Shown: positions 8,127-17,919, numbered from the stretch's first letter. The stretch: DNA of 64,000 nt from Flavivirga sp. 57AJ16 (GCF_028736925.1 NZ_JAQZAT010000006.1:1-64000), one strand, 5' to 3'. The notes: generated by a model not told the origin, from the letters alone. A program made the numbers and translations.

Positions 8127-8987
8127 CTAATTGTTCAGCGCTTCCGCACCACCAACAATTTCTAAAATTTCGTTAGTAATGGCTGCTTGACGCGCTTTAT
8201 TATAAGTTAATTTAAGCTGATCTCTTAACTCGGTTGCATTATCTGTGGCTTTGTGCATGGCTGTCATACGTGCCCCATGCTCACTTGCAAAAGAATCTCT
8301 AATACCTTTATACAGTTGTGTTTTTAAGGATTTAGGTATCAATTGCTCTACGATCTCTACTTTAGATGGCTCAAAAATGTAATCTGCATTATTATTTGCA
8401 ACACCTTCAACAGGAACGATAGGTAAGAACTGCTCTGTCATTACAATTTGAGTCGCTGCATTTTTAAACTTATTATAAACGATTTCAATTTTATCAAACT
8501 TGCCCGAAACAAATTTATCCATTAATAATTCAGCAATTACGGCAACATTATCAAAAGTTAAATCGTCAAAAATGTCACTTTTATTCGCAATAACTCTGTT
8601 TTGTTTAGCGAAAGCATCGTTCGATTTCTTTCCTATTGCTACAACAGATACATTTTTACCTGCATAAACATTATTAATTAAATGTTGTGTTTGTTTAATA
8701 ATGTTTGAATTAAAAGCGCCACACAGACCTCTGTTAGAGGTGATAGGAACTAATAAAACATTATTGACCTCGCGCTGTGTTGAAAATTTACTTCCAGAAT
8801 CTGCATCTAAAGTTGCACTTAAACTTTGTAAAAGCTCCGTTAACTTATCTGCATAAGGACGCATAGCAGTTATGGCATCTTGTGCCTTCTTTAACTTTGC
8901 AGCAGATACCATTTTCATGGCACTGGTAATCTGCATTGTAGAAGATACCGATGATATTCTGTTACGTATTTCTTTTAAATTTGCCAT
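8127..8987 (-). CDS. atpG: ATP synthase F1 gamma subunit
   Basis: The gamma subunit is the central rotor shaft linking the c-ring to catalysis in F1. With the start at 8987 the protein is MANLKEIRNRIS..., 286 residues. The N-terminal helix has the family pattern (SAMKMVSAAKLKKAQ) and the C-terminus the pattern ARQAAITNEILEIVGGAEAL. An ATG three codons upstream (8996) is in frame but lies within the repeat that fills the atpA-atpG spacer, so I reject it. It is the last gene of the operon here, before the terminator at 7984-8008. Its final codons are duplicated just downstream. Confidence 0.95.
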   Translation of the reverse strand: MANLKEIRNRISSVSSTMQITSAMKMVSAAKLKKAQDAITAMRPYADKLTELLQSLSATLDADSGSKFSTQREVNNVLLVPITSNRGLCGAFNSNIIKQTQHLINNVYAGKNVSVVAIGKKSNDAFAKQNRVIANKSDIFDDLTFDNVAVIAELLMDKFVSGKFDKIEIVYNKFKNAATQIVMTEQFLPIVPVEGVANNNADYIFEPSKVEIVEQLIPKSLKTQLYKGIRDSFASEHGARMTAMHKATDNATELRDQLKLTYNKARQAAITNEILEIVGGAEALNN

Positions 8988-8989
8988 TG

Positions 8990-9090
8990 GCCCCACCTAA
9001 CCTCCCCAAAGGGGAGGGATTTTTATTAATTGTACTTAATATTCTAGATCCTCCTGATAACTCCTCCCCTTTGGGGAGGCTGGGAGGGGC
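8990..9090. repeat. Paired CCTCCCC/GGGGAGG inverted-repeat element
   Basis: Two arms of 28 bases face each other: 8990-9017 and 9063-9090, with three mismatches. Each arm is itself a hairpin (CCTCCCC AAA GGGGAGG). The element fills the spacer exactly, from three bases before the atpG start to the base before the atpA stop codon. Confidence 0.85.
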
Positions 9091-10668
9091 TTATTTATAC
9101 TTCCCTGATAAATCTTTTGCTACAGCTGTTAATGTATCTGTAACTTCATCAGTTAATTTACCTGCTTTTAGTGTACCAAGTACATCTGCATGTTTAGCTC
9201 TTAAGAATTCAATAAAATCTCTTTCGAATTCTTTAACTTTCTCAACAGGAACATCTTTTAACAAGTTTTTAGAACCTGCATAGATTATTGCTATTTGATC
9301 TTCAACTGTAAACGGATCGTTTTGAGCTTGTTTTAAGATCTCCACATTACGCTTCCCTTTTTCAATAACGTTTAAAGTAACAGCATCTAGATCGGATCCA
9401 AACTTAGCAAATGCTTCTAATTCACGAAATTGTGCTTGATCTAATTTTAAAGTACCAGATACCTTTTTCATTGATTTAATCTGTGCATTACCACCAACAC
9501 GCGATACAGAAATACCTACGTTGATTGCTGGACGTACACCAGAGTTAAATAAATCGCCATCTAAGAAAATCTGTCCATCTGTAATGGAAATTACGTTTGT
9601 TGGAATATATGCCGATACGTCACCTGCTTGTGTTTCAATAATTGGCAATGCTGTTAAAGAACCTCCTCCTTTTACCATTGACTTCAATGATTCTGGAAGG
9701 TCATTCATATCTTTAGCAATATTATCATCGTTGATCACTTTGGCTGAACGCTCTAATAATCTAGAGTGTAAGTAGAAAACGTCACCTGGATACGCCTCAC
9801 GTCCTGGTGGACGACGTAATAATAAAGACACTTCACGGTATGCTACCGCTTGCTTAGATAAATCATCATAGATTATTAAAGCTGGACGTCCTGTATCTCT
9901 AAAATACTCACCAATTGCAGCACCTGCCATAGGAGCATATACTTGCATAGGCGCAGGGTCTGATGCGTTTGCCGCCACTATAGTCGTATAAGCAAGAGCA
10001 CCTCTATCTTCTAATGTTTTAGCAATGTTTGCTACCGTAGATGCTTTTTGACCTACAGCAACATATATACAATATACAGGCTCACCTGCATCGTAAAATT
10101 CTTTTTGATTTAAGATGGTATCGATACAAACGGTTGTTTTACCAGTTTGACGGTCACCAATAACCAACTCACGTTGTCCACGTCCTACAGGAATCATGGC
10201 ATCGATGGATTTGATACCTGTTTGTAATGGTTCTGTTACCGGCTCACGAAAAATAACCCCTGGAGCTTTACGCTCTAAAGGCATTTCGTAAGTATCTCCA
10301 GCGATAGGCCCTTTACCATCAATAGGGTTTCCTAAAGTATCTACAACACGTCCAACAATACCTTCACCTACATTAATAGAAGCAATACGTCCTGTACGTT
10401 TTACAGTAGAACCTTCTCTAACTCCTACGGAAGCACCTAATAATACGATACCTACATTATCTTCTTCAAGGTTAAGTACAATACCTTCTAATCCACCATC
10501 GAATTCTACTAACTCACCGTATTGTGCGTTAGCCAATCCGTAAGCACGTACAATACCATCACCTACTGTTAATACTGTTCCAACTTCATCTAATGAAGCA
10601 CCTGCTTCAAAACCCGAGAGTTGTTGTTTTAAGATTGCTGATATTTCAGCTGGTTTTACTTCTGCCAT
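9091..10668 (-). CDS. atpA: ATP synthase F1 alpha subunit
   Basis: This is the non-catalytic nucleotide-binding subunit of F1, 525 residues. The Walker A motif GDRQTGKT is at 171-178. Also visible are the Walker B region [17 protein letters not shown], the [10 protein letters not shown] segment and the arginine-finger region [12 protein letters not shown]. Length and motifs are typical for Bacteroidota. It is preceded by atpH, with a 42-base gap that contains a short decayed repeat (ATCGACAAGCTCAGGGC). It is separated from atpG by an inverted-repeat element. The beta subunit gene atpD is not next to it. Confidence 0.97.
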   Translation of the reverse strand: MAEVKPAEISAILKQQLSGFEAGASLDEVGTVLTVGDGIVRAYGLANAQYGELVEFDGGLEGIVLNLEEDNVGIVLLGASVGVREGSTVKRTGRIASINVGEGIVGRVVDTLGNPIDGKGPIAGDTYEMPLERKAPGVIFREPVTEPLQTGIKSIDAMIPVGRGQRELVIGDRQTGKTTVCIDTILNQKEFYDAGEPVYCIYVAVGQKASTVANIAKTLEDRGALAYTTIVAANASDPAPMQVYAPMAGAAIGEYFRDTGRPALIIYDDLSKQAVAYREVSLLLRRPPGREAYPGDVFYLHSRLLERSAKVINDDNIAKDMNDLPESLKSMVKGGGSLTALPIIETQAGDVSAYIPTNVISITDGQIFLDGDLFNSGVRPAINVGISVSRVGGNAQIKSMKKVSGTLKLDQAQFRELEAFAKFGSDLDAVTLNVIEKGKRNVEILKQAQNDPFTVEDQIAIIYAGSKNLLKDVPVEKVKEFERDFIEFLRAKHADVLGTLKAGKLTDEVTDTLTAVAKDLSGKYK

Positions 10669-10710
10669 CTTACTTATTTATTTTGACCCATCGACAAGCT
10701 CAGGGCAAGT

Positions 10711-11247
10711 TTAATTTAATGTAAATTCTCTTTTTAATTTGTTTAGTTGATTTGTAATACTTGAATTGTATTGTATATCTCCTATACGTAAAATGAAACC
10801 ACCTATAATGCTTTCATCTATTATATTTTCTACTTCAACATTTTTGTCTGTAAGCTCTTTTGCTTTTGCCAAAACTTTTTTCTCTAAATCTGCTGTTAAA
10901 GCAATGGCTGTTGTAACCGTTGCGACTTCAATGCCTTTTGACTGATCAAATAATTGATTGTATTTTAAAGCAACATGCCCTAAAATGTCAATTCTTTTAT
11001 TGTTAACTAAAGTATCTATTAAGTTTAAAGTTATTTTATCCGATTTTTTAAAAACCTCTAACAAAATAGCTTTTTTTACTGAAGAACTAACTACAGGACT
11101 TTGAAGTGTTTCATTTAGGTCTTTACTTTCTGCAATAGTATCAGCAATTAGCTTCATATCGTTATTTACAGCTTCTGCCGATTTTTGATCTGAGGCCAAA
11201 CTTAATACTGCTTTTGCGTAACGTATTGCTGCTCTTGCTCCTGCCAT
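10711..11247 (-). CDS. atpH: ATP synthase F1 delta subunit
   Basis: The delta subunit joins the F1 head to the peripheral stalk. The 178-residue protein has the OSCP/delta pattern: an N-terminal helical domain (ARAAIRYAKAVLSLA) and a conserved C-terminal region (IDESIIGGFILRIGDIQYNSSI). The start overlaps the atpF stop by one base (TAATG), indicating coupled translation. Order atpF-atpH-atpA is the usual one. Confidence 0.93.
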   Translation of the reverse strand: MAGARAAIRYAKAVLSLASDQKSAEAVNNDMKLIADTIAESKDLNETLQSPVVSSSVKKAILLEVFKKSDKITLNLIDTLVNNKRIDILGHVALKYNQLFDQSKGIEVATVTTAIALTADLEKKVLAKAKELTDKNVEVENIIDESIIGGFILRIGDIQYNSSITNQLNKLKREFTLN

Positions 11248-11753
11248 TATGCTTCGGTTAATAATTTTTCACCCAACATCGTTTCAACCAATTCCAATTG
11301 CTTGTCTTTGTTAGATAATTCGTTACGCACTACTTTCTCTGCAATCTCCAAAGACAAACCTGCTACATGGTTTTTAAGCTCGGCCATAGCGGCTTTCTTT
11401 TCACTTTCAATAGCGGCTTGTGCTTGTTGAATGAGTTTATTAGCTTGTTCTTGAGCTTCGCCTTTAGCATCTTCTATCATTTTATTTTTGATATCACGCG
11501 CTTCTTTCAACATGGTCTCACGTTCAACTCTGGCCTCTTTTAATAGTTTTTGATTATCAGCTTGAAGGTTTTGCATTTCCAATTTTGCTTTTTCAGCAGC
11601 ATCCAATGCATTTTTAATGCCTTCTTCTCTGTCATTTACTGAATCTAATATGGGTTTCCAAGCAAACTTTTTTAACAAAAGTATTAATGCTATGAAAAGT
11701 ACAGCTTGCCAAAAAAACAGTCCTAAAGAAAACCCTCCTAATAATTCTTCCAT
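11247..11753 (-). CDS. atpF: ATP synthase Fo b subunit
   Basis: The 168-residue protein has one N-terminal membrane segment (about 8-27, LGLFFWQAVLFIALILLL) followed by a long alanine/glutamate/lysine-rich helix that forms the peripheral stalk (about 35-160). It has the WKPILDSVNDREEGIKNAL segment typical of AtpF. It sits between atpE and atpH, and its stop codon overlaps the atpH start by one base. Confidence 0.95.
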   Translation of the reverse strand: MEELLGGFSLGLFFWQAVLFIALILLLKKFAWKPILDSVNDREEGIKNALDAAEKAKLEMQNLQADNQKLLKEARVERETMLKEARDIKNKMIEDAKGEAQEQANKLIQQAQAAIESEKKAAMAELKNHVAGLSLEIAEKVVRNELSNKDKQLELVETMLGEKLLTEA

Positions 11754-11844
11754 AATAATTTATATTTCTAAAATAACTTCTGTTTAATTTTTAAAGAACA
11801 GCTATAACCAACCGTTATAGCTGTTTCTTCATTTTGTTTGGTTA

Positions 11845-12054
<210 letters not shown>

Positions 12055-12079
12055 TTAAACATTCAATTTATTAATCTGA

Positions 12080-13165
12080 TTAATGATGGTCATGTTCTTC
12101 AACCGCCATACCAAAATACAGCGCCGATAGCACTGTAAAAATATAAGCTTGTAAAGCCGCAACCAGTAATTCTAAAATTCCCAGTACAAAGGCCAACAAG
12201 AATGATAAAGAACTGCCTAACCAATTATTGAATACAAACATCATCCCAATAATACTCATCAATACGATATGTCCTGCAGTAATGTTCGCATACAAACGAA
12301 TCATTAAAGCAAAAGGCTTGATAAAGGTTCCCAGCAATTCAATGGGCGCTAATATTATTTTCATTGGCACAGGTACTCCCGGCATCCAGAAGATATGCTT
12401 CCAATAATTCTTATTTCCTGAAAATGTAGTAATCAAATAAGTAATAATCGCCAAACAAAATGTTACAGCTATATTGTTTGTAACGTTCATTCCTATTGGA
12501 GTTAATCCAAAAAGGTTAACGATCCACACAAAAAAGAACACGGTTAGCAAATAACTCATATATCTTTTGTAATGTTTCTTACCAATATTGGGGATCGCTA
12601 TTTCATCTCTCACATATAACACTATAGGCTCCAAGAAACGTCCCATACCTTTTGGCATGCCACCATTCTTTTTGTAAGCACTGGCCATTCTCTTAAACAT
12701 AAAAAACATGATCAAGAACACCATCATAATCATGATTACGTTTTTAGTAATTGAAAAATCCAAAGGTTTCTCGTTGGTCGCATGGTGGTGATCGTCTTCG
12801 ATGATCTGTCCATCAGGGCCATCAACTTTATAAATTTTTGCATGATGCACTTTATAGAAGTTTCCATCAACCTCTGCAACAGTCTCTCCATGATGGAATT
12901 TTGACGAAGAAAATACTTTTAAACCATTATCCCATAAAATGACCGGTAAGGGAAACCCAAAAGACTTATGTTCTCCAGTTTCAGTTGTGTACGAAAACAA
13001 ACTAAAATCGTAAGAATCCTGTAAATGGTGTTGAATATATTCTTTTATTTCAGTCTTTTGATCGGTTTTTGGTTCACCGTGACCGTCTTGCTCTTTTCCA
13101 AAAGAAACAAAGGTTACTAAAAGCAGTAATAATGTAATTGGCTTTAAAGATATTTTTCTACGCAT
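12080..13165 (-). CDS. atpB: ATP synthase Fo a subunit with exported N-terminal region
   Basis: The a subunit forms the proton half-channels. The C-terminal membrane domain carries the essential arginine R290 in ALMIRLYANITAGH. The 361-residue length exceeds that of the E. coli subunit because of an N-terminal signal-like helix (about 10-22) and a polar, His-rich region of about 110 residues (EDDHHHATNEK) before the first channel helix. This layout is usual in Bacteroidota. The C-terminus EEHDHH is also His-rich. It is the first gene of atpB-E-F-H-A-G and has a good promoter directly upstream (13200-13227). Confidence 0.95.
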   Translation of the reverse strand: MRRKISLKPITLLLLLVTFVSFGKEQDGHGEPKTDQKTEIKEYIQHHLQDSYDFSLFSYTTETGEHKSFGFPLPVILWDNGLKVFSSSKFHHGETVAEVDGNFYKVHHAKIYKVDGPDGQIIEDDHHHATNEKPLDFSITKNVIMIMMVFLIMFFMFKRMASAYKKNGGMPKGMGRFLEPIVLYVRDEIAIPNIGKKHYKRYMSYLLTVFFFVWIVNLFGLTPIGMNVTNNIAVTFCLAIITYLITTFSGNKNYWKHIFWMPGVPVPMKIILAPIELLGTFIKPFALMIRLYANITAGHIVLMSIIGMMFVFNNWLGSSLSFLLAFVLGILELLVAALQAYIFTVLSALYFGMAVEEHDHH

Positions 13166-13199
13166 ATCACTCTAAATAATAGTGGCTTAAAAATCGCTG

Positions 13200-13227
13200 C
13201 AAAGGTATGTTTTTATATCAAAAACAA
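13200..13227 (-). promoter_or_regulatory. Bacteroidota-type promoter of atpB
   Basis: On the minus strand TTG (13227-13225), a 17-base spacer and TACCTTTG (13207-13200) match the Flavobacterium/Bacteroides consensus TTG-N17-23-TAnnTTTG exactly. The atpB start is 35 bases downstream. This would give the ATP synthase genes their own transcript, apart from the sprE-bactofilin group. Confidence 0.75.
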
Positions 13228-13281
13228 AAACAATTTTGCTTTTTATTTTAAAGGATTGCCTTAACGAAAAAATTATGGTGG

Positions 13282-13671
13282 TTATTCAAGTTTATTTAGC
13301 CATTTGCTTAAGCTTACCGATTCTAAAACCAGACCAAAAACATAGGGTACAAAAAAAGCTGCAAATTCTAGTTTTGTAATCATATTATCACGTTTATAAA
13401 AAGGATAGAACACCATGAAAAAGACAGCGAATTTCAAAAAACTACCCACTAAAAACAAAAAACCTAACTGGCTTTTATACTTTTTTTCAAGCAGATAAAG
13501 TACCCCAAAAATAACAATGATTAAAATAAGGTTTACTATATATGATAATATAATTCTATTTTCAAAAGGAGGAAGGCCTAAAACACTTAATATGCCTATA
13601 TGTACACAAAAGACCAACGCTAAAACAATACAGGCCTTTACCGTAAAATTAAAAAAAGGGTTATCCATCAA
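13282..13671 (-). CDS. Small four-helix membrane protein of the atp region (DUF6168-like)
   Basis: The 129-residue protein has about four membrane helices (roughly 10-30, 40-60, 68-88, 95-118) and a short charged loop KYKSQ. I place it in the uncharacterised family found next to atp genes in flavobacteria, which I recall as DUF6168. Its position next to AtpZ and before atpB is where AtpI, the helper for c-ring assembly, would be expected, so an assembly or ion-handling role is plausible. Its start overlaps the AtpZ stop by four bases. Function is inferred from position only. Confidence 0.65.
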   Translation of the reverse strand: MMDNPFFNFTVKACIVLALVFCVHIGILSVLGLPPFENRIILSYIVNLILIIVIFGVLYLLEKKYKSQLGFLFLVGSFLKFAVFFMVFYPFYKRDNMITKLEFAAFFVPYVFGLVLESVSLSKWLNKLE

Positions 13672-13901
13672 TATTCAATTCGATTGACCTGTTTGAGTAC
13701 CGCGTACAACGAAATAGCAACTCCTAAAAGGGTCATAATTATAATATATAGTTTTTCACCATCATTATAATTAGTATCAAGCCACTTACCTAGAATTACA
13801 AACAGGTAAATAGTAACGCCCATTTGTAAACCTATTCCTGTAAGAACAGCTGCATTTTTAAGCTGTTTTTTCGGTTTTCGGTCTTTGTTGTTCTTGTCCA
13901 C
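13668..13901 (-). CDS. atpZ: AtpZ/AtpI-family protein
   Basis: The 77-residue protein has a basic N-terminus and two membrane helices (about 19-39 and 49-68). The family signature is GIGLQMGVTIYLFVILGKWLD. AtpZ/AtpI proteins assist assembly or cation supply of the Fo sector. The first 44 bases overlap the end of the bactofilin gene in another frame. This follows from the ATG at 13901. An overlap of some kind is needed because the conserved helix begins only about 18 codons later. Confidence 0.8.
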   Translation of the reverse strand: MDKNNKDRKPKKQLKNAAVLTGIGLQMGVTIYLFVILGKWLDTNYNDGEKLYIIIMTLLGVAISLYAVLKQVNRIEY

Positions 13902-14280
13902 CTTTATTCATTTCTTTTACAGTGCCTTTCATGATGCAGGTTACATTAAACGTAGCTCCTGGCTCAACAGCTAATTTACCAGCAACGACTTCACCTTCAA
14001 TAAAGGCAGATGCTTTTAGCGTTAATGTACCTGACAACGCCAGTTTTCCAGAAAATTTACCTTCAAAATAAGCGTCTGTACCATTCAAGGTTCCTTTAAT
14101 GAGACCTGTTTTTCCAACAACTACTTTGCCTGAAGTTTTAATATTTCCTTCTATAATGCCATCAATTCTAAAATCGCCTTCGCTATTAAAATCACCAACT
14201 ATTTTGGTGCCTTGTGCTATAATGTTTTGACTTGGTTTTCCCTCTACCATTTGTTTTTCTTTTTTATTATCGGAGAACAT
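13858..14280 (-). CDS. Bactofilin
   Basis: Bactofilins polymerise into cytoskeletal filaments at the inner face of the cell membrane and organise shape or polar complexes. The 140-residue protein has the glycine/valine-rich right-handed beta-helix (about 18-118; GTKIVGDFNSEGDFRIDG, GNIKTSGKVVVGKTG) between short disordered ends. The tail (KEMNKGGQEQQRPKTEK) overlaps the AtpZ gene by 44 bases. It begins 17 bases after the sprE stop, so it is probably co-transcribed with sprE. Confidence 0.9.
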   Translation of the reverse strand: MFSDNKKEKQMVEGKPSQNIIAQGTKIVGDFNSEGDFRIDGIIEGNIKTSGKVVVGKTGLIKGTLNGTDAYFEGKFSGKLALSGTLTLKASAFIEGEVVAGKLAVEPGATFNVTCIMKGTVKEMNKGGQEQQRPKTEKTA

Positions 14281-14297
14281 AATGTGTGCTATTAATA

Positions 14298-16868
14298 TTA
14301 ATTGGTATTTATATTCAAATAAGCATCTAAGTTTTTATGAATTTGAACAATTTGATAATTTGCAGATGCTATTGCAAAATAAGGTTCCTTTATTTTATTT
14401 TTATCTTCCTCAACTATTATTTGGTCAAATGTTTTTGCTACTTGTGCACTTTTTAACCCATGAACAATCACAAAAACAGTATTTGGATTATAAACATCGA
14501 CCGAAGATTTTAAATCATAATATCTTATGTTTTTTAAAACGGCATCCAAGTTTTTTTGAAAGCTTAAAACTTGCTCCATTTCTGGGTTTTCAAATTTAAA
14601 AATAATTTTGTAATTATTAGTTACGCCTTCTTGATCTTCAACAAAATCCTTGCTTATGAGTTTAGGTAAGATATTAGCTTCAATATTTTGGGCTTGTTGC
14701 CCTTCTTCTGTATTTGCATACGTAACGGCTATGTGCTTGATTGCTTTCTTATAAGCATCATACCCATATAAGCGTCCTGTAGCTGTAGCCTTTAATAATT
14801 CGAATTTTGGTACAATGGCTTCTCCATCAAATACATTTATGTAGTTTTCACTTTTAGAAATCACATCGGCATATTCCTGATTTTCATACTGTTCGTAAAG
14901 CGCTTCATATAAACTTTCGGGGCTATTTTCATCGCGCTCTGTCGCCAGTTCCGGGTTACTTAAAATAGTGGCATATCTAGAATCCGGATATGTAGAGATA
15001 ATCTCTTGTTTAGCAATTTCAGCTTCGTTCTTTTCGCCTAGAGCCTCATAAATTTTATATAGATTGTATTTAGACGGTAATATTAATCGCTCTTCTGGGT
15101 TGCTTTTAAGTAAATTTTGGAATTTACTTTTTGCTAATTCATACTCCTTGAACTTTTCCTTATAAATGAGCCCTAATTGATAATAAGCATAATTACGCTC
15201 TTTAGAAATACTGTCTATCTCTTTTTCTTCGGAAGGGATTTTTGATATATAAAATTGGGGATCGAATAATTCTTCTTCTGTTGCCAAAGCTAATATATTA
15301 GCATCCTTTATTTGGCTGCTAACGCCTCCCGATTTTGCTTTGTTGGACCATCTCCAGTCATCTTCTAAACTTCTATCTCCCCAAATTTTCACAAATTCAT
15401 TTTTACCATATGCTACTGTTGTAGGATTGTAAAAGTAAAACACGGCCGCTTGGCCAGGGGCACCACCTCTAGAATTTTGACCTCCCATTGTATTATTAAC
15501 GGTCACCAAACCTGCATTGCGTTTTGCAGCTTCTTCTCTTTTCTTTTCTTCTTCTTCTTCCGCTGCTTGAATTTTTAGCTTCTCAACTAATAATTCAAAA
15601 TAAGTTAACCGCTCTGCTTCTGATAAATTTACAAGCCTTAAAACACTATCATTAACCTGTGCTATGGCTTCATAATAAATAACGTCTTCCAAATTGTCTC
15701 GCTTACGTTTAATAACACGATATGGCTTAGAATTTAAAACTAAATTCCCCAGGGTGCTATCATAATACTCACCAGCGGCTTTATAAATGGACTTGTCAAA
15801 ATTCATATCACCAAGAATTTCATAATTCCTAGCTTTTAATAATTTATCTTGGGAATTGGTTCGCAGCGATTTGTTATAATAAGCTGTTGCCAAACTATCT
15901 GATTGGTTATTTAAATGATATTCTCCTATTTGATGATAAATTTTATCTAAAAAAGGTCTGTTTTCCCTGTTCTCTTGAAGCTTTGTTAGTAACTCTGTTA
16001 ACTCTAATTTATTACCCTTCTCGTAATCGAAATTCTTAATCTTTTCAATATGAGCGCTTATCATATATATCCTAGGTGTTTTACGGTTAAGTGCAATCAC
16101 CTCATCGAATGCTATATTTGCACTGTCCTTTTTACCTAATTTATTATACAACTGCCCTTGTATAAAACGGTAGCGCCCCCGTTCATCATGGCTCTTAGTG
16201 GCATTTGATGCTATTTCCAATTGCGTGATAGCACTATCTATAGATTTTGTATTTAGGTATGCCTGCGCCAGCATGGAGGTAGCGTCTGCCAAATCCTGAC
16301 CTTTTAAATCCTCCTGAAATAAAAGGCGCTTCAAATTTTTAATAGCTAAATCATCATTGCCCAAACGAATATTGGTTTTTTCTCGCCAAACCTTTGCTTG
16401 ATTTATTTTATCACTCGCTGGGTATTTGTAAAGGATATAATTAAATGCTTCTAAGGCCGGTATAAAACGCTGATCAAAATATCTGGCTTTTCCTAATAGT
16501 AAATGCGCTTCATCCATTTGTGGGTTTTTCTCTTTCCCATCAATATTCATACTATGCTTCTGAATAGCTTTAACCGCCTTCTCTTCTGCTCTAGAAAAAC
16601 TTTCGTTTTTAGATTGTCCTGGAAGCACAACCTCGTCGAATATTTGCATCCGCTCAATAGGAAGCACGTCCCAATAATTATCGGTATAGCGCTCATTTAG
16701 ACTTTGCCTGCCTTCTTCTAAAGCATTATACCCATTATAAAGAGTGTTAAACTCTGTTGCAACAGCATGAAAGTTTCGGCTGATAAATTTGTTCTTTTTT
16801 CTGGAGCAACTTACCACTAATAATGTAGCGCATAGAATAATTAATATTGCTTTAGAAGGTCTTTTCAA
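14298..16868 (-). CDS. sprE: Gliding motility / type IX secretion lipoprotein SprE (PorW family)
   Basis: The 856-residue protein has a lipoprotein signal with lipobox VVSC (Cys21), then SRKKNKFISRNFHAVATEFNTLYNG, the start I associate with SprE/PorW. TPR-like helical repeats cover most of the rest, with a low-complexity charged region near 455-490 (EEEEEKKREEAAKR). In Flavobacterium johnsoniae SprE is required for protein secretion by the T9SS and for gliding. The gene is followed by bactofilin and the atp group. The region upstream (16869-17200) has no gene. The assignment is good on N-terminus, length and architecture; I could not align it. Confidence 0.85.
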   Translation of the reverse strand: MKRPSKAILIILCATLLVVSCSRKKNKFISRNFHAVATEFNTLYNGYNALEEGRQSLNERYTDNYWDVLPIERMQIFDEVVLPGQSKNESFSRAEEKAVKAIQKHSMNIDGKEKNPQMDEAHLLLGKARYFDQRFIPALEAFNYILYKYPASDKINQAKVWREKTNIRLGNDDLAIKNLKRLLFQEDLKGQDLADATSMLAQAYLNTKSIDSAITQLEIASNATKSHDERGRYRFIQGQLYNKLGKKDSANIAFDEVIALNRKTPRIYMISAHIEKIKNFDYEKGNKLELTELLTKLQENRENRPFLDKIYHQIGEYHLNNQSDSLATAYYNKSLRTNSQDKLLKARNYEILGDMNFDKSIYKAAGEYYDSTLGNLVLNSKPYRVIKRKRDNLEDVIYYEAIAQVNDSVLRLVNLSEAERLTYFELLVEKLKIQAAEEEEEKKREEAAKRNAGLVTVNNTMGGQNSRGGAPGQAAVFYFYNPTTVAYGKNEFVKIWGDRSLEDDWRWSNKAKSGGVSSQIKDANILALATEEELFDPQFYISKIPSEEKEIDSISKERNYAYYQLGLIYKEKFKEYELAKSKFQNLLKSNPEERLILPSKYNLYKIYEALGEKNEAEIAKQEIISTYPDSRYATILSNPELATERDENSPESLYEALYEQYENQEYADVISKSENYINVFDGEAIVPKFELLKATATGRLYGYDAYKKAIKHIAVTYANTEEGQQAQNIEANILPKLISKDFVEDQEGVTNNYKIIFKFENPEMEQVLSFQKNLDAVLKNIRYYDLKSSVDVYNPNTVFVIVHGLKSAQVAKTFDQIIVEEDKNKIKEPYFAIASANYQIVQIHKNLDAYLNINTN

Positions 16869-17200
16869 TGCTGGTATTTTTAAGTCTAAATAAATAACTA
16901 TAAACGCTCACATATATTATGTAAACAGGTAAAAATAAACATCTTTTTTGATTAACCTATAAAATGAAAGGACTTTTGAGCTAAAAGCGTCTTGTTGGGC
17001 TGTGTGATTTGGTTGTTGGTTATTGGTTGTTTGTTATTGGGTATTTGGTTGCTGGACACTGAGACTATTTCTCGCTAAGACGCAAAGGCGCGAAGAAAAA
17101 GCTCTAATAACCTATAAAATCTGTAAAATGAGACCGATTACTGCTCACTGAATACTGAACACTGCCAACTGCATACTGAACACTGAACACTGAATACTGC
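16869..17200. other. Gene-free stretch with three kinds of simple repeat
   Basis: The 332-bp gap contains a TTGGTTGTTGGTTATTGG-type tandem repeat (17009-17054), a CGCTAAGACGCAAAGGCGCG motif (17073-17092) and a degenerate ACTGAACACTG/ACTGAATACTG tandem array (17140-17209) that runs up to the stop codon of the ABC transporter gene. I see no ORF, tRNA or clear promoter. Confidence 0.7.
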
Positions 17201-17209
17201 TTACTGAAA
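17140..17209. repeat. Degenerate ACTGAA(C/T)ACTG tandem array
   Basis: About seven units of 8-11 bases (CACTGAATACTG, AACACTGC, CATACTGAACACTG and variants) follow each other without spacers. They reach the last codons of the ABC ATPase gene at 17201. A few bases of the same kind recur at 62347-62366. The irregular unit length speaks against CRISPR. Confidence 0.7.
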
Positions 17210-17911
17210 ACCTGTTTCTGCAAAATGCACTTCAAGTTCTTTTAATGTGGCCTCGCTTGTTTTTAGGTCTTTTATAACTTTGCCTTTTTCGAGTACCACA
17301 ATACGTTCACAAACATCGGTGACATGCATTAAATCATGACTGGAAATCAAAACGGTAACCCCTTGTTTTTCAGCTAAATCTTTAATAATCCCTTTAAGGC
17401 GAATTTGAGTGGTTGGGTCTAAATTTGCAAAAGGCTCATCTAGAACAATAACTTCTGGGTTTCCAATTAAAGCAGCTACAATGCCCGCTTTTTTCTGATT
17501 CCCTTTACTTAAATCACGTAAATATTTCTTTTGCCCTAGTATTTCTCCATGAAAAAAATCCTGAAACTGAGCCACTAGTTTATTAACATCTGCTTTATTT
17601 TGACCACGTAATTCACCAATGAAATAAAAGTACTCTTCAGCTGTTAAATAGCCTATTAAAAAACTCTCATCAATAAATGCCGATGTAAACGGTTTCCAAT
17701 CTTCGCTTTTGTTTACTTGAATACCTTTGTTCTTTATAAACCCTGTCGACGGTTGAATTAAGTCTAGAAGCAAACTAAAATAAGTGGTTTTTCCTGCACC
17801 ATTATTTCCTACTAAGCCAAAACTTTGTCCTTTTGGAATGTCTAATGATTCTATATTTAAAACGTCGTTTCCGCTATATATCTTTGATAAGTTTGAAGTT
17901 GTTATCATCAT
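17201..17911 (-). CDS. ABC transporter ATP-binding protein
   Basis: The 236-residue ATPase has Walker A GNNGAGKT (35-42), an ABC signature LRDLSKGNQKK, Walker B VIVLDEP and the switch His in LISSHD. It should drive the integral membrane partner encoded just upstream (DUF5687, 17920-19398), with an eight-base gap. Together they form an exporter of the ABC-2 type. A PadR-family regulator heads the same strand at 20274, so the transporter is probably under its control. The start could be either of two adjacent Met codons. The substrate is unknown. Confidence 0.9.
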   Translation of the reverse strand: MMITTSNLSKIYSGNDVLNIESLDIPKGQSFGLVGNNGAGKTTYFSLLLDLIQPSTGFIKNKGIQVNKSEDWKPFTSAFIDESFLIGYLTAEEYFYFIGELRGQNKADVNKLVAQFQDFFHGEILGQKKYLRDLSKGNQKKAGIVAALIGNPEVIVLDEPFANLDPTTQIRLKGIIKDLAEKQGVTVLISSHDLMHVTDVCERIVVLEKGKVIKDLKTSEATLKELEVHFAETGFQ

Positions 17912-17919
17912 GCTATGTG

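Noticed and set aside
8988-8996. ATG at 8996 as the atpG start
   Set aside because: It lies in the repeat element and adds only M-G-P before the conserved MANLKEIR start.
17140-17209. ACTGAACACTG array as a CRISPR
   Set aside because: Units are 8-11 bases, degenerate and without spacers; no cas genes are near.
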